Part shown: positions 45,852 through 57,199 of the stretch, piece by piece
Layout: each line of letters begins with the position of its first letter
Position numbering within the stretch: the stretch's first letter is position 1
Assembly: GCA_035771175.1 (NCBI GenBank)
Contig: CM069595.1
Location: 1,448,056-1,512,055, forward strand
DNA from: Paratinospora sagittata
Taxonomy: Eukaryota; Streptophyta; Magnoliopsida; Ranunculales; Menispermaceae
Direction of reading: 5' to 3'
DNA length: 64,000 nt
The notes under the pieces: model-generated
Told to the model about the DNA's origin: nothing
The model's database searches: none
What the model saw: the letters and a program-made list of their open reading frames with translations, nothing else
Made by a program: the position numbers and the translations under genes

Positions 45852-46828
45852 TGTTGATACAGAATCTGACCAACAACAAGTAGATGAACACGTGTAGGAG
45901 ATGATCGGATCTAGAATTATAAACTCTCCGACTTCGACGAAGGTTTATCAGTAATATCTGAGAAGAAGAGAGAAAGCAACAAGGCTATCGTAAAGAACAC
46001 CGGTGTGATGCCGACCAAAGATCCTCTAATGCCTAAGTTAGAGCTCGTATAGGACTATAATAATAACTCTTGTAAAAAGTTGTTCGTACCTTATGATGAG
46101 GGTAATAGGTCTTATTTATAGATGAGGTCTTCTGGCCGAAGTGGCTAACTGCCCAGTAGGCATGGTGCTTATCTATTCGTTCGTACGTGTTGTCTCGTCG
46201 TTGGTCAAGATGAGCTAGATGAGCTTATCTATTCCGAGTTGGTCTTGGAGAAAGAGTTTCCTTTTGTCCATACTGATTCCTATCTTCCAAGTTTGTCTCG
46301 GATGAGGAATCTCATCCCGTCTCTATGTCAGAGTCCGTATTTGATACGTGCACAACTACCTAGAATTTCTCAGGATATGACGTGCTAGGAAGGACTCTCT
46401 TATCTTCTCTATCTTGTCTGAAATGATTAGCTCGGCTCAAGGCTGAGCTATCAGCAATGAATCAGCTCGTCTCAAGGCCGAGTTGTCAGCCATGAATCAG
46501 CTCGTCTCAAGGCCGAGTTGTCAACCATGAATCAGCTTGTCTCAAGGTCGAGCTGTCAGCAATAAGCTTGGTTGGGCCGAGCCAACGATGTCATCGTGTT
46601 TTCAAAATTTTCGTAAAGATCACCTTGCTAGGTCAGCTAGGACGACTGTTTTTTATGGTCGAGGCAAATCTAATTCGCCCGAGCTAACTTGGCGGTCTTA
46701 TTATTTTAGGCGATTTTTACCTCGTCACCTCGGCTCGTCAGCCTCTACACTTGGCTTATGCTTTCTATATCACTAAATCAACCCTACTGGTGTCCTGGTC
46801 AGCTATTATCCGAACTGACCACCCAACA
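45852..46828 (+). repeat. 5' LTR, 977 bp
   Basis: It starts TGTTGATACAG and ends CCCAACA. It shares ATCGTAA(A/G)GAA(C/T)ACCG and CCAAAGA(C/T)CCTC with 8899-9689. It contains a 35-bp minisatellite at 46429-46569. Confidence 0.55.
46429..46569. repeat. 35-bp minisatellite, four copies
   Basis: Units begin at 46429, 46465, 46500 and 46535 with AGCTCGTCTCAAGGCCGAG-like text and end TCAGCCATGAATC. Period is 35-36 bp. Confidence 0.8.
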
Positions 46829-47108
46829 TTTACCCCCCAACCTTTTTACCCTAGTTGGGGTGAAAGGTTTATCATCATCTTAGATTTTCCTCGAGATTTG
46901 TATTGCGTTGAAAGCGTTCTGGGTCGTCTGATGCTCCTTGTGATTCATGTAGAGCTGATCTGTATGTTAAAACCATTGATCGATTCGGAACCGTCTGATA
47001 CTCCTCAAGATTCACAAATCGAGAACCGTATTGTTGAACGTTACGTCGGTTGGTCTGCTTCAATCGGGGCCGTAGGATATTCCTCGAGATCCATGTCCTC
47101 GACATCCA

Positions 47109-48170
47109 ATGACTCTAAGTCGAGAAGGGACTTCGATATATAGTGGCTACCACTCATTTGACTTTACCAATTTTCTGGATTCTCCCCCAACTCGAATTTT
47201 TTTTCAGTTCGTCCTTGTTCCCGCTCGGTCATTCCGGAATCTGGTTCTTGATTTCTACTATGCATTCTCCCTGCTCGGTATTTTCCTGCTCTTTTTCCTC
47301 TCTAATTTGCTTAGTATTTTTGGTTTCTTGGGGGGTTTTCTTACTTATTTGGCAGAATCTCCGCTACTTGAAGAGGACGTCGAGCAGTCGCTTAATGATG
47401 AGGCAAAGGCTGCTCCACCATTAGAGGAAAGGGAGTCTGAGGGCGTCGAGATCCTTGACCAAGGTGAAGTCACCCTCAATCGCTGCTCTGCTTGGGGATG
47501 AGCTTCAAGGTGAGTCTAGTAGAATTAATTGTCGTGCCGAGGAGGCGCCTCCGCAGCCAATGAAGCGATTGAGGTCGAGTTTGAGTCTGAGACCGAGTCG
47601 GACGAAGGGGCAGGTCCTTATTTTTCTATTGATGAGTTTTCTTCATCTGTCACTGAAGACCATCTTTCTTATTTGAGTTCTCTGCTTGACATCTCATCCT
47701 CTGTCCTGATGCGCGTTTCCCAGCACAACGACAGGCCGAGCTGCCTTAAGAAAGGTTGGATAACCTTTTACACCAGTTTGTTTAAGTATGGGGATACTCT
47801 TCTTTTACCCAAGGTCGTTTGTCGCCTTTTGGCCGACTTGAGTGTTGCCCCAGCTCAGCTCAGCCCCAATGTTTGGGGAGCTTTTCTCGGCTTGATGGTG
47901 TTGTGGAAAAAACATGGTTGGCCAGACTTTAGTTCGACGGAGTTCTAGCTCGACTACTAGCTCAAACTTCATCCTCGTTGTTCGAGCTGGTACTACGCGA
48001 ACACATGGGCGAGTGGGGACAAACACCTCGCCTTTATCACCGAGAACCCAACAACTAACAAAGAGTGGAAGGACACCTGGTTCCTTGTTTCAGGAACTGG
48101 GCTGAGTAGGCTGGCGTGTTGACCAGGTTTAAATACCCAGGTACCAAGCTGACCTTTGTCATTCTTTCTC
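47109..48170 (+). pseudogene. Transposase_28-type (putative gypsy) gag-region protein, frameshifted
   Basis: The best piece (47529-47948) carries an acidic stretch then CLKKGWITFYTSLFKYGDTL and LLADLSVAPAQLSPNVWGAF. This is the signature of the domain called putative gypsy-type transposon/Transposase_28 in plant retroelements. After the stop near 47946 another frame continues as a WKDTWFLVSG-like segment near 48070. Frames shift near 47500 and 47950. The upstream frame (47109-47501) is hydrophobic, then acidic. No nucleocapsid knuckle was seen. Confidence 0.6.
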
Positions 48171-48710
48171 TATTTCTGTGATTTTCTGTTCAGTTCGGCC
48201 TAGCTCCTACTCTACCTTGTAGTTCACTGGGATAGCCCTGGGAAAATAGACGGAACCGACTTCTCCAAGTTAGAGGAGATTTATCAAACGAGCTATTCGG
48301 ACAGTTCTTGCAGGTGCATCTTGACCCCGGCTCGCCTTTTTGCAGCAAGCCTCATTCACAAGCAAAAATATTTCACTGGTAAGTGACACTTGTTATTTAC
48401 ACAAATTTTTGGGTTATGTACAGAGCTGATTTCGATTTATCTACAGGTTATCCGGCCGAGCTGATGTCTGCCCGGAAAACGAGCACCCGGGCCTTCCACC
48501 TTGAGCGAATGCGAGCCTTCGAGCAGGCTCAACCAACTGGTCGGAGGACGAACTCACCCACCGAGCAGGAGGCTCGGTCTCGGCTGGCCACCCCAACTTT
48601 CTAAATCTATGCAGTTGGTCTTCCAAATCAACATATTTCCCTCAAGAGAACCCTTTAACTTTTTTTTGTGCTTTATCTCTAATGATGGAAACTCCGAAGC
48701 AGAAGTGTGA

Positions 48711-49902
48711 TGAAAATGATATGTGTCATTTGAGGACCATAACCATTTTTTTATAGATAACTTCTTTGTTATCTATTAATATTTATAGTTTAGTTCATTA
48801 TAAAAATAGAAAGTACCATTTAAGTTTCTACATATTAAAGGTTCATATCTTACTAAATACATTAAAACTTAAATTATCTAAAACTGAGCATATCACTTTT
48901 AATTAGGCTTAACTTTATTTATAAGTTTGTAAGCCAACGTTAAATTAATAATTTAACACATGCATGTTGGCTATATTAATAAGTTGATGACAGTACATAA
49001 ATAATAGTTCAATATTGATCAGACGGCGCCGCTCTGTAATGTGAAACCCATTGTTATATGAAAATTTTGACCCGACTCTTAACTATACTTTTATTTATTT
49101 ATTTTCTTTTTTCCTTTTGCATATGTTAAAGAAACAAGTAGATCGATCTGCATATGCTGGACCAAATCCACACTAATTCCCTTGTCTCCAGCAAATTAAT
49201 CATTGGCTTTTGTTTGTTTGCACAATTGTCCTTATGTGTAAATCCATCATTATCATTGTACATGTCAAACTTCTCATTCTTGTAGGAAAAATATGCTTAG
49301 TTCTAGGCTTTGCGGAAAGGGTATAGGCAGCCGTCCCTTCAGTAATATAATATGTAAAAAAAAAAAAATGCTAAATGACTTAAAATTTGTATATCAATTA
49401 TTACAAATTTGATAGCTGTCACTTTAGATATTTATTTAAAATTATTTTGTTTGAATGAATTTATATTATAACTAAAGCAATGTCACATTAAATTTTAACT
49501 TTAGTTAATTAAAACAACACATTGTTTAATAAAGTCATAAATTTAATGAAAAGACTAAGCATATCCTATTTGTAACAATTGACATGAAAATTTTTAACTC
49601 TATCATTTTTTAAAACTAAATGCACCATAGCACTTAATATAAACTATATAAGAACCAAACGCATCGTGTGAGGACCAAGCATATTAGTATTTATTTCTAT
49701 TTTATTCGTGAGATTTCTTTATAAAAAATCGATACTAATGATAAATTTGTAGATATGCTAACAAAGACAGTCCCAACGGTCAACTTTGAATATTGCTTAA
49801 ACTTGATTAATATCTTACAATATTGAGCTACTTACGGGACACGTTTGAAGATGTTGATTGTTGTAATTGGCTAGCTAGTGGTTTGTGGTGGTCTTCGTCA
49901 AG
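48711..49902. other. Intergenic; nothing recognised
   Basis: The sequence is AT-rich, with no supported open frame or repeat end until the CACTA element. Confidence 0.4.
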
Positions 49903-50214
49903 ATACATTACAAGAAAAAAGACTTTTGGTCACGAGACCTTTAGTAGCGACTTTAATTTTCGTAAGTAAAACTATGTTTTACTCACGATTTGTCAACATC
50001 GTAAACAAAAGTCGTTGTTGAAAGTCAATATTTACTTACGCACTTGATGTCGTAAGTAAAACTATATGTATCGTAAGTAAAGATATTAAATTTCATCCTG
50101 CTCTTTTTATTTGCATATGGCCCGCTTAACTTTTTATTACTTACGAATAAGGGGAGGCTTGTAAGGAATGAAGTCGCTACTAATGCTAAGTAACCCGCCA
50201 AACATTTTTGCGCG

Positions 50215-50580
50215 CCGCTTCTTTTCCCTGTTTCATCTTCTCTTTCGCTTCTTTCCTCTGCGCGTTGCTTGTTTCATCTTCTCTCTGCGCGTCGCTTCTT
50301 TCCCCTGTTTCATCTTCTCTTTCGCTTCTTTCCTTTGAGCGTCGCTTGTTTCATCTTCTCTCTGCGCGTCGCTTCTTTCCCCTGTTCCATCTTCTCTTTC
50401 GCTTCTTTCCCCTGTTTCATCTTCTCTTTCGCTTCTTTCCGCACCGTTAGCGAAAACTCTTCTTTCCCCTGTTTCATCTCTTTCGCTTCTTTCCCTCTCA
50501 TTTGCGATAACTCTTGCGAAGAAGACGAGCACGAGCAGGTTTTCCCTTGCGAAGAAGACGAGCACGAGCAGGTTTTGTCT
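50215..50580. repeat. CT-rich minisatellite inside the CACTA element
   Basis: Units of the type CCCCTGTTTCATCTTCTCTT plus TCGCTTCTTTCC recur about six times, mixed with GCGCGTCGCTTGTTTC. GAAGAAGACGAGCACGAGCA is then repeated at 50518 and 50546. Frames on either strand over this tract are artefacts of the repeat. Confidence 0.7.
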
Positions 50581-52264
50581 TCTTTCCTTCTCAATATTCT
50601 CTCGGGTTTCTAAAGAAGACGAGTGGGTTTCATCTCTTCACCCACTCGTCTGTGCGTCGTTTGTGAAGAAGACGCGAAGAAGAGATATTGGGAAGAAACT
50701 TGCCATTTCTCAAACTTGATAGTTGAAGCGATTGGGAACGGTTGTGGATTCGCTAAGGTATTTTTGATTTGATTGTTTGTGAATTTGCTATTTCTTCCGC
50801 GCGCGTGAAATCTCAAATCAAAAATACCTGATGTTCAATCGATTCATTTTGTTTTGGTTGTGAAGCAGTTCGTAACTGATGTTCATTTTGTTTAATAGAT
50901 CATTTTTTGTTCTTCTTCCTGTGTTTTTTTTTTTCTGTGTAACCCCTCTGTTCTTTTTGCCCATTTTATCCATTGGCCTATTCAGAAGTGAAAAGATCTG
51001 CAACATTCAACTCTAATAGAAAAAGCTCACTTTAATACAGAAAACATTCAACTTCTTTTACCAAAAACCTCCTTTTTGATACATTAAAAGTAGCAAACAT
51101 ATGCATTTGGTGCAAGCTCTTCAAATTAATTCTTTTAGTTATTCATTTAAATCATGCTTACTGGTATGGATGTTTTACAAAACATACAATCCCTCTACCT
51201 TTATTTTCTATTCCATTTTCATACTATTAGATGGATGATTAATTACTTGAAACTGGTTTTAGAATGAGGAGTTCTTAGAAGAGATAATATTAGATGCGGT
51301 TTCCGTTTATATTTGGGATAAAATTGCATTGTTCATGAGTTGTATAATTGTTGAGACATTCTTCATGCAAAACCACTATAGATTTAGGACTAATTTTGAA
51401 GGAATATGGGAAACAACTTTTTGTTGTTTTCTTTGTTTTAAAAAATCATTACTCTACAAACTCTTTTCAAAAATTGTTTTCAAAACTGTGTAAATCCTAA
51501 ACCAAACAGGCCATTGGATTCTCACTAACTACACTGATAAATTTGTCTGTGCCATTCTAATTGATCTCTGAAGAAGACATTCATACTACATAAAAACTGC
51601 TATTGAGTCATTTATCACTAGTAGACTTTTACTGATGCATATTTTTGATATCAGTAAGCTTTGGTTTAAGCTGCCTAATCTATTGATTTTAGAAGTTTTC
51701 AACTTATTGGGCAGAGTTAGATAGCTTATCTTGGAAATACATGTTCTTCAAACAAATTTATGTGAAGTTTGGCATGCTGTTTTTGAGCTTGTTGACACTC
51801 TTAACTCTCTTTCAAGTCTGCTCATGCAGCTTTATCTTTATAAACATGGCCTGACTGAAATCTTCTTAGGGCTTTATGGCTCTCAGAACTCCTAAGAGCT
51901 ACTGTTGTATATAGAATCATTATCTTGAGTTAGATTATATTCCCATTTATATATATTTATTCTGATCTTTTGCTTGTATTTAGGCTAGTACAAACTTAAA
52001 GTTTACTACATGGAATGAATTCTATGGGGGGTTTGGCATTAACATCACAACCTTGCATGTCATGTAATATATATATAAGCTACATCGATTGAATTCTAAA
52101 GGTTTTCAAAATTCTTTTTGCTGAAAATACAAGTGAGACTCTATCATTTTTTTTTTGTTGAAAGCCTAGAGATTAATTCATGGATAAAAATATTTATTTG
52201 TCTTATTATTTGTGTTATTGATTCATTTGGTGTGATTTGTACTAACAAATTGTGCATTTTGTAG

Positions 52265-52880
52265 AAAAAATCAGCGACTAATTCAAGAAATCGATTAAAG
52301 AGGGAATGGATGCAAACTAATAGGTCAATCTCTACGCCCAACCACCATTTGCGCCAACACGATAACATCTTCTCGCCGATTGGAGGAATTGAACTGTTTA
52401 AGAGGATGCATTGCGATTCAAACCAACATTGGCTAAATACAGAGGTCGAAAGTGCTTATGTAAGTCTTTAAATGAGTTTTTAGATTGATTAATTTTATTT
52501 TTTAAGTTTGTACCTTATATTTATTTATTTATTTGCAGTTACAAATGGTTGATATAAGATTTGAAAATCAATGGCCTCCAACTGAAGATAAAGTGAACAT
52601 GCTATATATCACAGACTTTCAGATTATGGAACGTGTTCTTAGTTATCGCTCCGGTTATCAAAAGGGATGGGCTAAGAAGGCAAAAGGCTTATCAAAAGAG
52701 ATGTCACGAGCTTCCTCAAGAACACATGGATCTTCATATGGTGGTCAGAACAACACAGAAATGGAGAGTTTAGTGGCAAAACTAATAGATAGGGTCACAA
52801 ATATTGAGGATGACGTTCGTCAGATCAAAGAGAATATCTTGCCACCATCATCATCTACTTCTACGGAGACCACATCTTAG
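52265..52880 (+). CDS. CACTA-borne ORF resembling the Ptta/En/Spm plant transposon protein C-terminus
   Basis: Two exons: 52265-52459 and 52539-52880, joined in frame (TTTTGTAG acceptor, TAT|GTAAGT donor, TTTGCAG acceptor). The reading starts KKSATNSRNRLKREWMQTNR and continues GGIELFKRMHCDSNQHWLNT. Across the junction comes ESAYLQMVDIRF, then YRSGYQKGWAKKAKGLSKEM, and a C-terminal helix with VAKLIDRVTNIEDDVRQIKE (coiled-coil-like). This layout matches the plant Ptta/En/Spm protein domain, a companion of the catalytic transposase rather than the DDE enzyme. Upstream exons are not clear, so the N-terminus is missing here. It may bind the subterminal repeats, by family analogy. Confidence 0.55.
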
Positions 52881-54127
52881 TTATCTTTCGCTTGCATGAT
52901 AGTCACGTTTCTATATTTTGCTACTTTTGTAAATTTTGCTTTGTGCAAATTTTAATTTTTGTATACATACTACTTCAGAACTTTATGGTTGTAGAAATTA
53001 TAGATTTGATAAATGAAAATCTTCATTCTTTCTAGTGTTAAATTTTATTATTTGTCAAAATTAAAATTCTAAAAATATTACAGAAAAATGTTTTTTTTAG
53101 TTATTTTTTTATTTTATAGCTTCGTATAACATTTAGTAACGAATTAATTACATTTACTTACGAATTTCATTGTAAGTAAAGGGTTAGATTTATTGCAAAT
53201 TCTGTCAACTTTTAGTCGCGAAGGACACGTTTTACTTACGAAAATGGAGTCGTAAGTAAAAATGATATTTTTACTCACGAAACTATGTCGTGACTAAAAC
53301 CTTTACTTACGGTGTTTTTGTTACAAATTCTGTCAACTTTTAGTCGCGAAAGACACGTTTTACTTACGAAAATGTAGTCTTAAGTAAAAATGATATTTTT
53401 ACTCACGGAACTATGTCGTGACTAAAACCTTTACTTACGGTGTTTTTCTCACGAAATTGCATTCGTAAGAAAAAGCCTAAACATCGTAAGCAATACTTTT
53501 ACTTACGAATTCGGAACTTTTACTTACGAAAAAAATTCGCTACTAAAGGTTTTTTTTCTTGTAGTGATAGAAATTATCATATATAATGTGGTTTGGCTCA
53601 TTATATGAACCCAATGTTATTTCTATTTTATTAGTTTCTTAAATTGTATTAGAAATTTCTTATTTTATTGGTTTCTTAAACGGAGTTGAAAACTTTTCAT
53701 AATCTCAATTGGAAATTAAGTCTAATAGCTCTTATACAGGGATTAAGAGGCAAAGGTGAAATTAAAGAGATATTGTGCGTGTTATATTTGATTCTCAATT
53801 TTCATTGAACCACTTAAATATGTGTTTCTTCTCGTTGCTTTCATTTTGTGTGTGTGTGCGTGAATACAGATAGCCATGTGTTAGGAGCACTTGGAGGCTG
53901 AAAGGCTGTCCATCTCTTTCTGGCCATGTGTTAGGATGGAATCCACAAGTGGGAAAACTTCGTCTCTTTCGCTCCAAAATTGTTTCTTAATTAGTGCGTG
54001 AATTATATATTAGTACTAGAATCAGCTTTTTCCATGTGCAAGCACATCCATCATATCCTTTCCTTTTCTCCGCCATTGCCACTCCGTCTTGATCAGAATT
54101 TCTATTTCTAACCAGCAAATAGTCTTC

Positions 54128-54135
54128 TATATATA
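54128..54135 (+). promoter_or_regulatory. Putative TATA box of the 54273 gene
   Basis: TATATATA is followed by a GAGAGA run, 145 bp before the ATG. This is a normal plant spacing for a leader of about 110 bases. Confidence 0.5.
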
Positions 54136-54272
54136 GAGAGAGAGAGAATGAGAAATGCCACTTCACTTCCGACCGAGTAGCAAGACATATAAACTAGCTA
54201 GCTAGGTATCCTGATCTTCCGAGATCACACATCAAGCTTTTCACACCGCGCATTGCAGTGACATTAATTGCT

Positions 54273-54626
54273 ATGGATTTGGGTTTCGAAGGGATTGTGG
54301 CAGGACATCCAAGAAGAACTAGACATGGCTACCATAAGCTCAACTATAAAAAAGATGGAAAGGTCACAATTATTGAGCGGAGAAGGCGATGGGTGATCAA
54401 GAAGATGAATGGAACGGTAAAGGGGTTGAGATTGTCATCACCAGCCAAGATTAGAAAACTGAACTGGAAGAGATTTTCTATGATTATAATGCCTAGACGG
54501 GTTGTCAGAATCTTTGATGAGGCGCTGAGTCGATTAATGAAGATGGATGGTACTAATTTCCCTACCGTCATCTACTCCTACCAATGGGGCATTCCAGTAC
54601 TCTCTCATTTCTCCGTTATTTTGTAG
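54273..54626 (+). CDS. Small basic plant protein of unknown function (117 aa)
   Basis: The product begins MDLGFEGIVAGHPRRTRHGY and is rich in Lys/Arg (ERRRRWVIKKMNGTVKGLRL). The later part, RKLNWKRFSMIIMPRRVVRI followed by FDEALSRLMKMDG, looks like a conserved helical core of short plant proteins without known function. It ends SYQWGIPVLSHFSVIL. A five-codon extension upstream begins with GTG, so ATG 54273 is chosen. It has a single exon, a good TATA box and a purine-rich leader. The basic core followed by an amphipathic helix resembles the layout at 43718-44026. A nuclear or nucleic-acid role is possible but unproven. Confidence 0.7.
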   Translation: MDLGFEGIVAGHPRRTRHGYHKLNYKKDGKVTIIERRRRWVIKKMNGTVKGLRLSSPAKIRKLNWKRFSMIIMPRRVVRIFDEALSRLMKMDGTNFPTVIYSYQWGIPVLSHFSVIL

Positions 54627-56457
54627 GAATACTTGCACGCCGAACCGCTAGGTCTCGGGGGGTGCTTCCACCAGGCCTAGCATGTGCCAAATAATTAGTA
54701 TTTTGCTCTCTAAGGTGTTGCAAGTGGAAGAAGGTAAAACTATTAATAAAGGATGAGTCTCATGGTCTCGTGATCCAAGATATATCTACTAACAATTTAT
54801 TTAAAATTTGTGTAATTAAGGAATGTAGTATTTTAAGCCTTGTATCCCAGTTATAATCTTTTGTTGCAAATTATCTTGTTGAACTTTCTTTGAGCCATGC
54901 ATTGTATTAATTAATGAAGTTATTTCCTTGTATATAAGATTGCAAGCTACTTAGGGGCGTTTGGTACGGGCTAAAATGTATGTAACAAATTTGGGTGACT
55001 TGAAGAGAGCGTGCCTTGTAAAGTTTTATTATGATAGTGCTTGTTATTTTTGAGTGAGAAGTGCGGCATGAGCGTGGTGGTCAAGATAAGGATCTTGATC
55101 ACGGACTTAAAATGCAGTGTTGTCAAAACGAAAAACGTATATAAAATATTTATTTAAAAATATTTAAAAATTTTATTTATTTATTCATTGGTCCTCTATA
55201 TATATATATAATTATTACTTAATTTTAGAGAGTAGCTATTTAAACTACAAAAAATTTCACTTTCTACCACATTTTATTTTTACTACAAAATATAAAAAAT
55301 TAATATCTTTACCACATTAAACTTCTCAAAACATCATTCTCATTTTCTCTTATATTTCAACCATTTTTAAAACACTCTCTTCAACTCCCTTTCTATTTTT
55401 TTCAAATTTTTAACACTTAAAACCCTAAATCACTACAATTTTTTTTTACTTCATTACTATAATCTCCTTTTTAACTAAAAAATTACTAAATCGGTAAGAG
55501 ATTTATTATTTTTTAATCATATTTAGTATTTAGATTACGTGAAAGCAAATGTTTTAATGTTTTTGTTCGGGAAAAATATCGCCGGAAGTAGGAAGAAACC
55601 AGTATTGGTGAGAAGGAATCACGATTGGTTCGAACTTATGATACCAAACTGATCGTGATAGGTTCGGTCGGAGATGATTGAACCTAAATATTAGGTTCGA
55701 TCATCTCTGACCGAACAGTTAAAAAAAAAATTATATTTGATTCGGTCTTGTGCGACCGAACCTAAAACATTTAATTCGGTCACGCAAGACCGAACCCTAC
55801 GATGAAGAAATTAAAAAAAAAAAAAGACATTTTGGTATAATCACATAAAGGCATTATTAAAAATCAAAATTGATAATTTTTTATGGTGTAAAGAGATTTT
55901 TTTTGTGGTTCAATTAAGAGCCTTCTAATTTTAATACATAAATCATAAATAAAATTATATATAATTAAATATAATTTTATGTAAATAAATGTGTTAAAAT
56001 TAAATAAATAAATATAAATATATTTAGTTATTTATAATTATTTTGACATTTTATTTTAAATTGTATAAAATAAAATAAAAAACAGGTCGTAGATTGAATT
56101 AACAAAAAAAATAAAAAATAAAAAATGAAAAAAAGATTTCAACGTCTAAATGTCATCGGAAGCTATCGCCGGAGTCAAAGAATGATTGAAAAAAAAACTC
56201 GATATTGCTGGAGTTTAAGATTTTGATGATTTCAGCGTTAAGGGTCCAGGGATTTTTATTTTAAAATAAAAATAAAATAAAATTTATAGACGCTTTTGAA
56301 AAAAAAAAATTTAGGACCTAGGCAGGCCTTTACAATACTGTTGAAATGCTATATTAATATTATCAACGAGCAAGCAATATCTACACATCTTTCCAACTTA
56401 TATTTGGAGATAAATGATAATTATACAGGACATGCATGCGCTCGTCCAAAACAATGA
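54627..56457. other. Intergenic; AT-rich with GGTTCGGTC palindromes
   Basis: No gene is supported. Palindromic AGGTTCGGTC/GACCGAACCT motifs are clustered at 55650-55800. Long A/T runs lie elsewhere. Confidence 0.4.
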
Positions 56458-57199
56458 TCAAGTAGAAACAGGAAACTGAGGCTGCTTAGGTGCTTTCTCT
56501 GCCACTTCTCGAATGCACAAGAGGTTCATTTTAATCTCTCTGCAGAGTCTTCCTTCCACAAGACGAACTGGCAACCATAACTTTGGCTTCACATCCACAA
56601 CATAGGAAAGAGTTGTCTGATATGCTTGCGCTGCAGAAGAATTGTTAGCATCTTCATCTCTTCCACTGTCCATCTGCACCAGCGAGGCATCAGTTGTGTT
56701 AGTAAAAGCAACTCTCTTTAAACATTACATTGTCCAGGCACAATCTAGTTCTTAGTTCTCATAACCTTTTTCATCATGAGATTACTGTCTTTTACAAATT
56801 CTTTTTAACATAATGATACTATATATTTCCATCAATGCTACTCCAGATTTTGTTTTATCCCAATGAATATGTCCAACTTAGCTCTAATTCTCCCGCTATC
56901 ATTTCTTGGCATCAGATTAAAATATAGATCCATTATGTTGCTTCTGTTTCACTTCACATATTGGATAGATACGTTCCAGTAGTAAAAGGCATAGAAAATT
57001 GAAGCTATGAACTGCAAAGAAGGTACTTCACCTGCTCTATAGACCATTTGCCTTCAAATGTTTCAAAGTCACCCTCAACCATCTTGAACTCAATATCCCG
57101 CTTTAGACCAAAAGGAAGATTCTTGAGATCCTTTTCATAACAATCTAAAATTCCTTCCACTTTAAATTTCACACCAAATGCCAAGTCCTGCTGCCCTAC
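56458..57199 (-). CDS. Cyclase-like gene, exons 2 and 3
   Basis: Exon 2 (57032-57199) encodes VGQQDLAFGVKFKVEG to GKWSIEQ. Exon 3 (56458-56673) encodes MDSGRDEDANNSSAAQAYQT to QPQFPVST and the stop. The exon 3 insert DEDANNSSAAQ is a variable acidic loop. Intron 2 is 358 bp. Confidence 0.85.

Larger units (their letters stand above)
45852..48610 (+). mobile_element. Truncated LTR retrotransposon (5' LTR plus gag region)
   Basis: The 5' LTR at 45852-46828 (TGTTGATACAG ... CACCCAACA) is followed by leader and a frameshifted gag-region gene of the putative gypsy-type Transposase_28 family. Pol and the 3' LTR are missing. The LTR is related to the solo copy at 8899-9689. Confidence 0.6.
49906..53566 (+). 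mobile_element. CACTA (En/Spm-type) element, 3661 bp
   Basis: The ends are CATTACAAGAAAAAAGAC (a CACTA start with one change) and the complement CACTACAAGAAAAAAAACC. They are flanked by the 3-bp duplication ATA (49903-49905, 53567-53569). Subterminal regions are packed with ACTTACGAA/TTCGTAAGT and GTCGTGAC-type motifs, including a 128-bp tandem duplication at 53196-53450. Inside are a CT-rich minisatellite and a small two-exon gene, but no full transposase, so it is non-autonomous. Confidence 0.85.

Noticed and set aside
50233..50594. Arg/Lys/Glu-rich minus-strand frames and plus-strand Phe/Ser-rich frames
   Set aside because: They are all readings of one CT-rich minisatellite in the CACTA element; open in several frames because of the repeat, with no domain.
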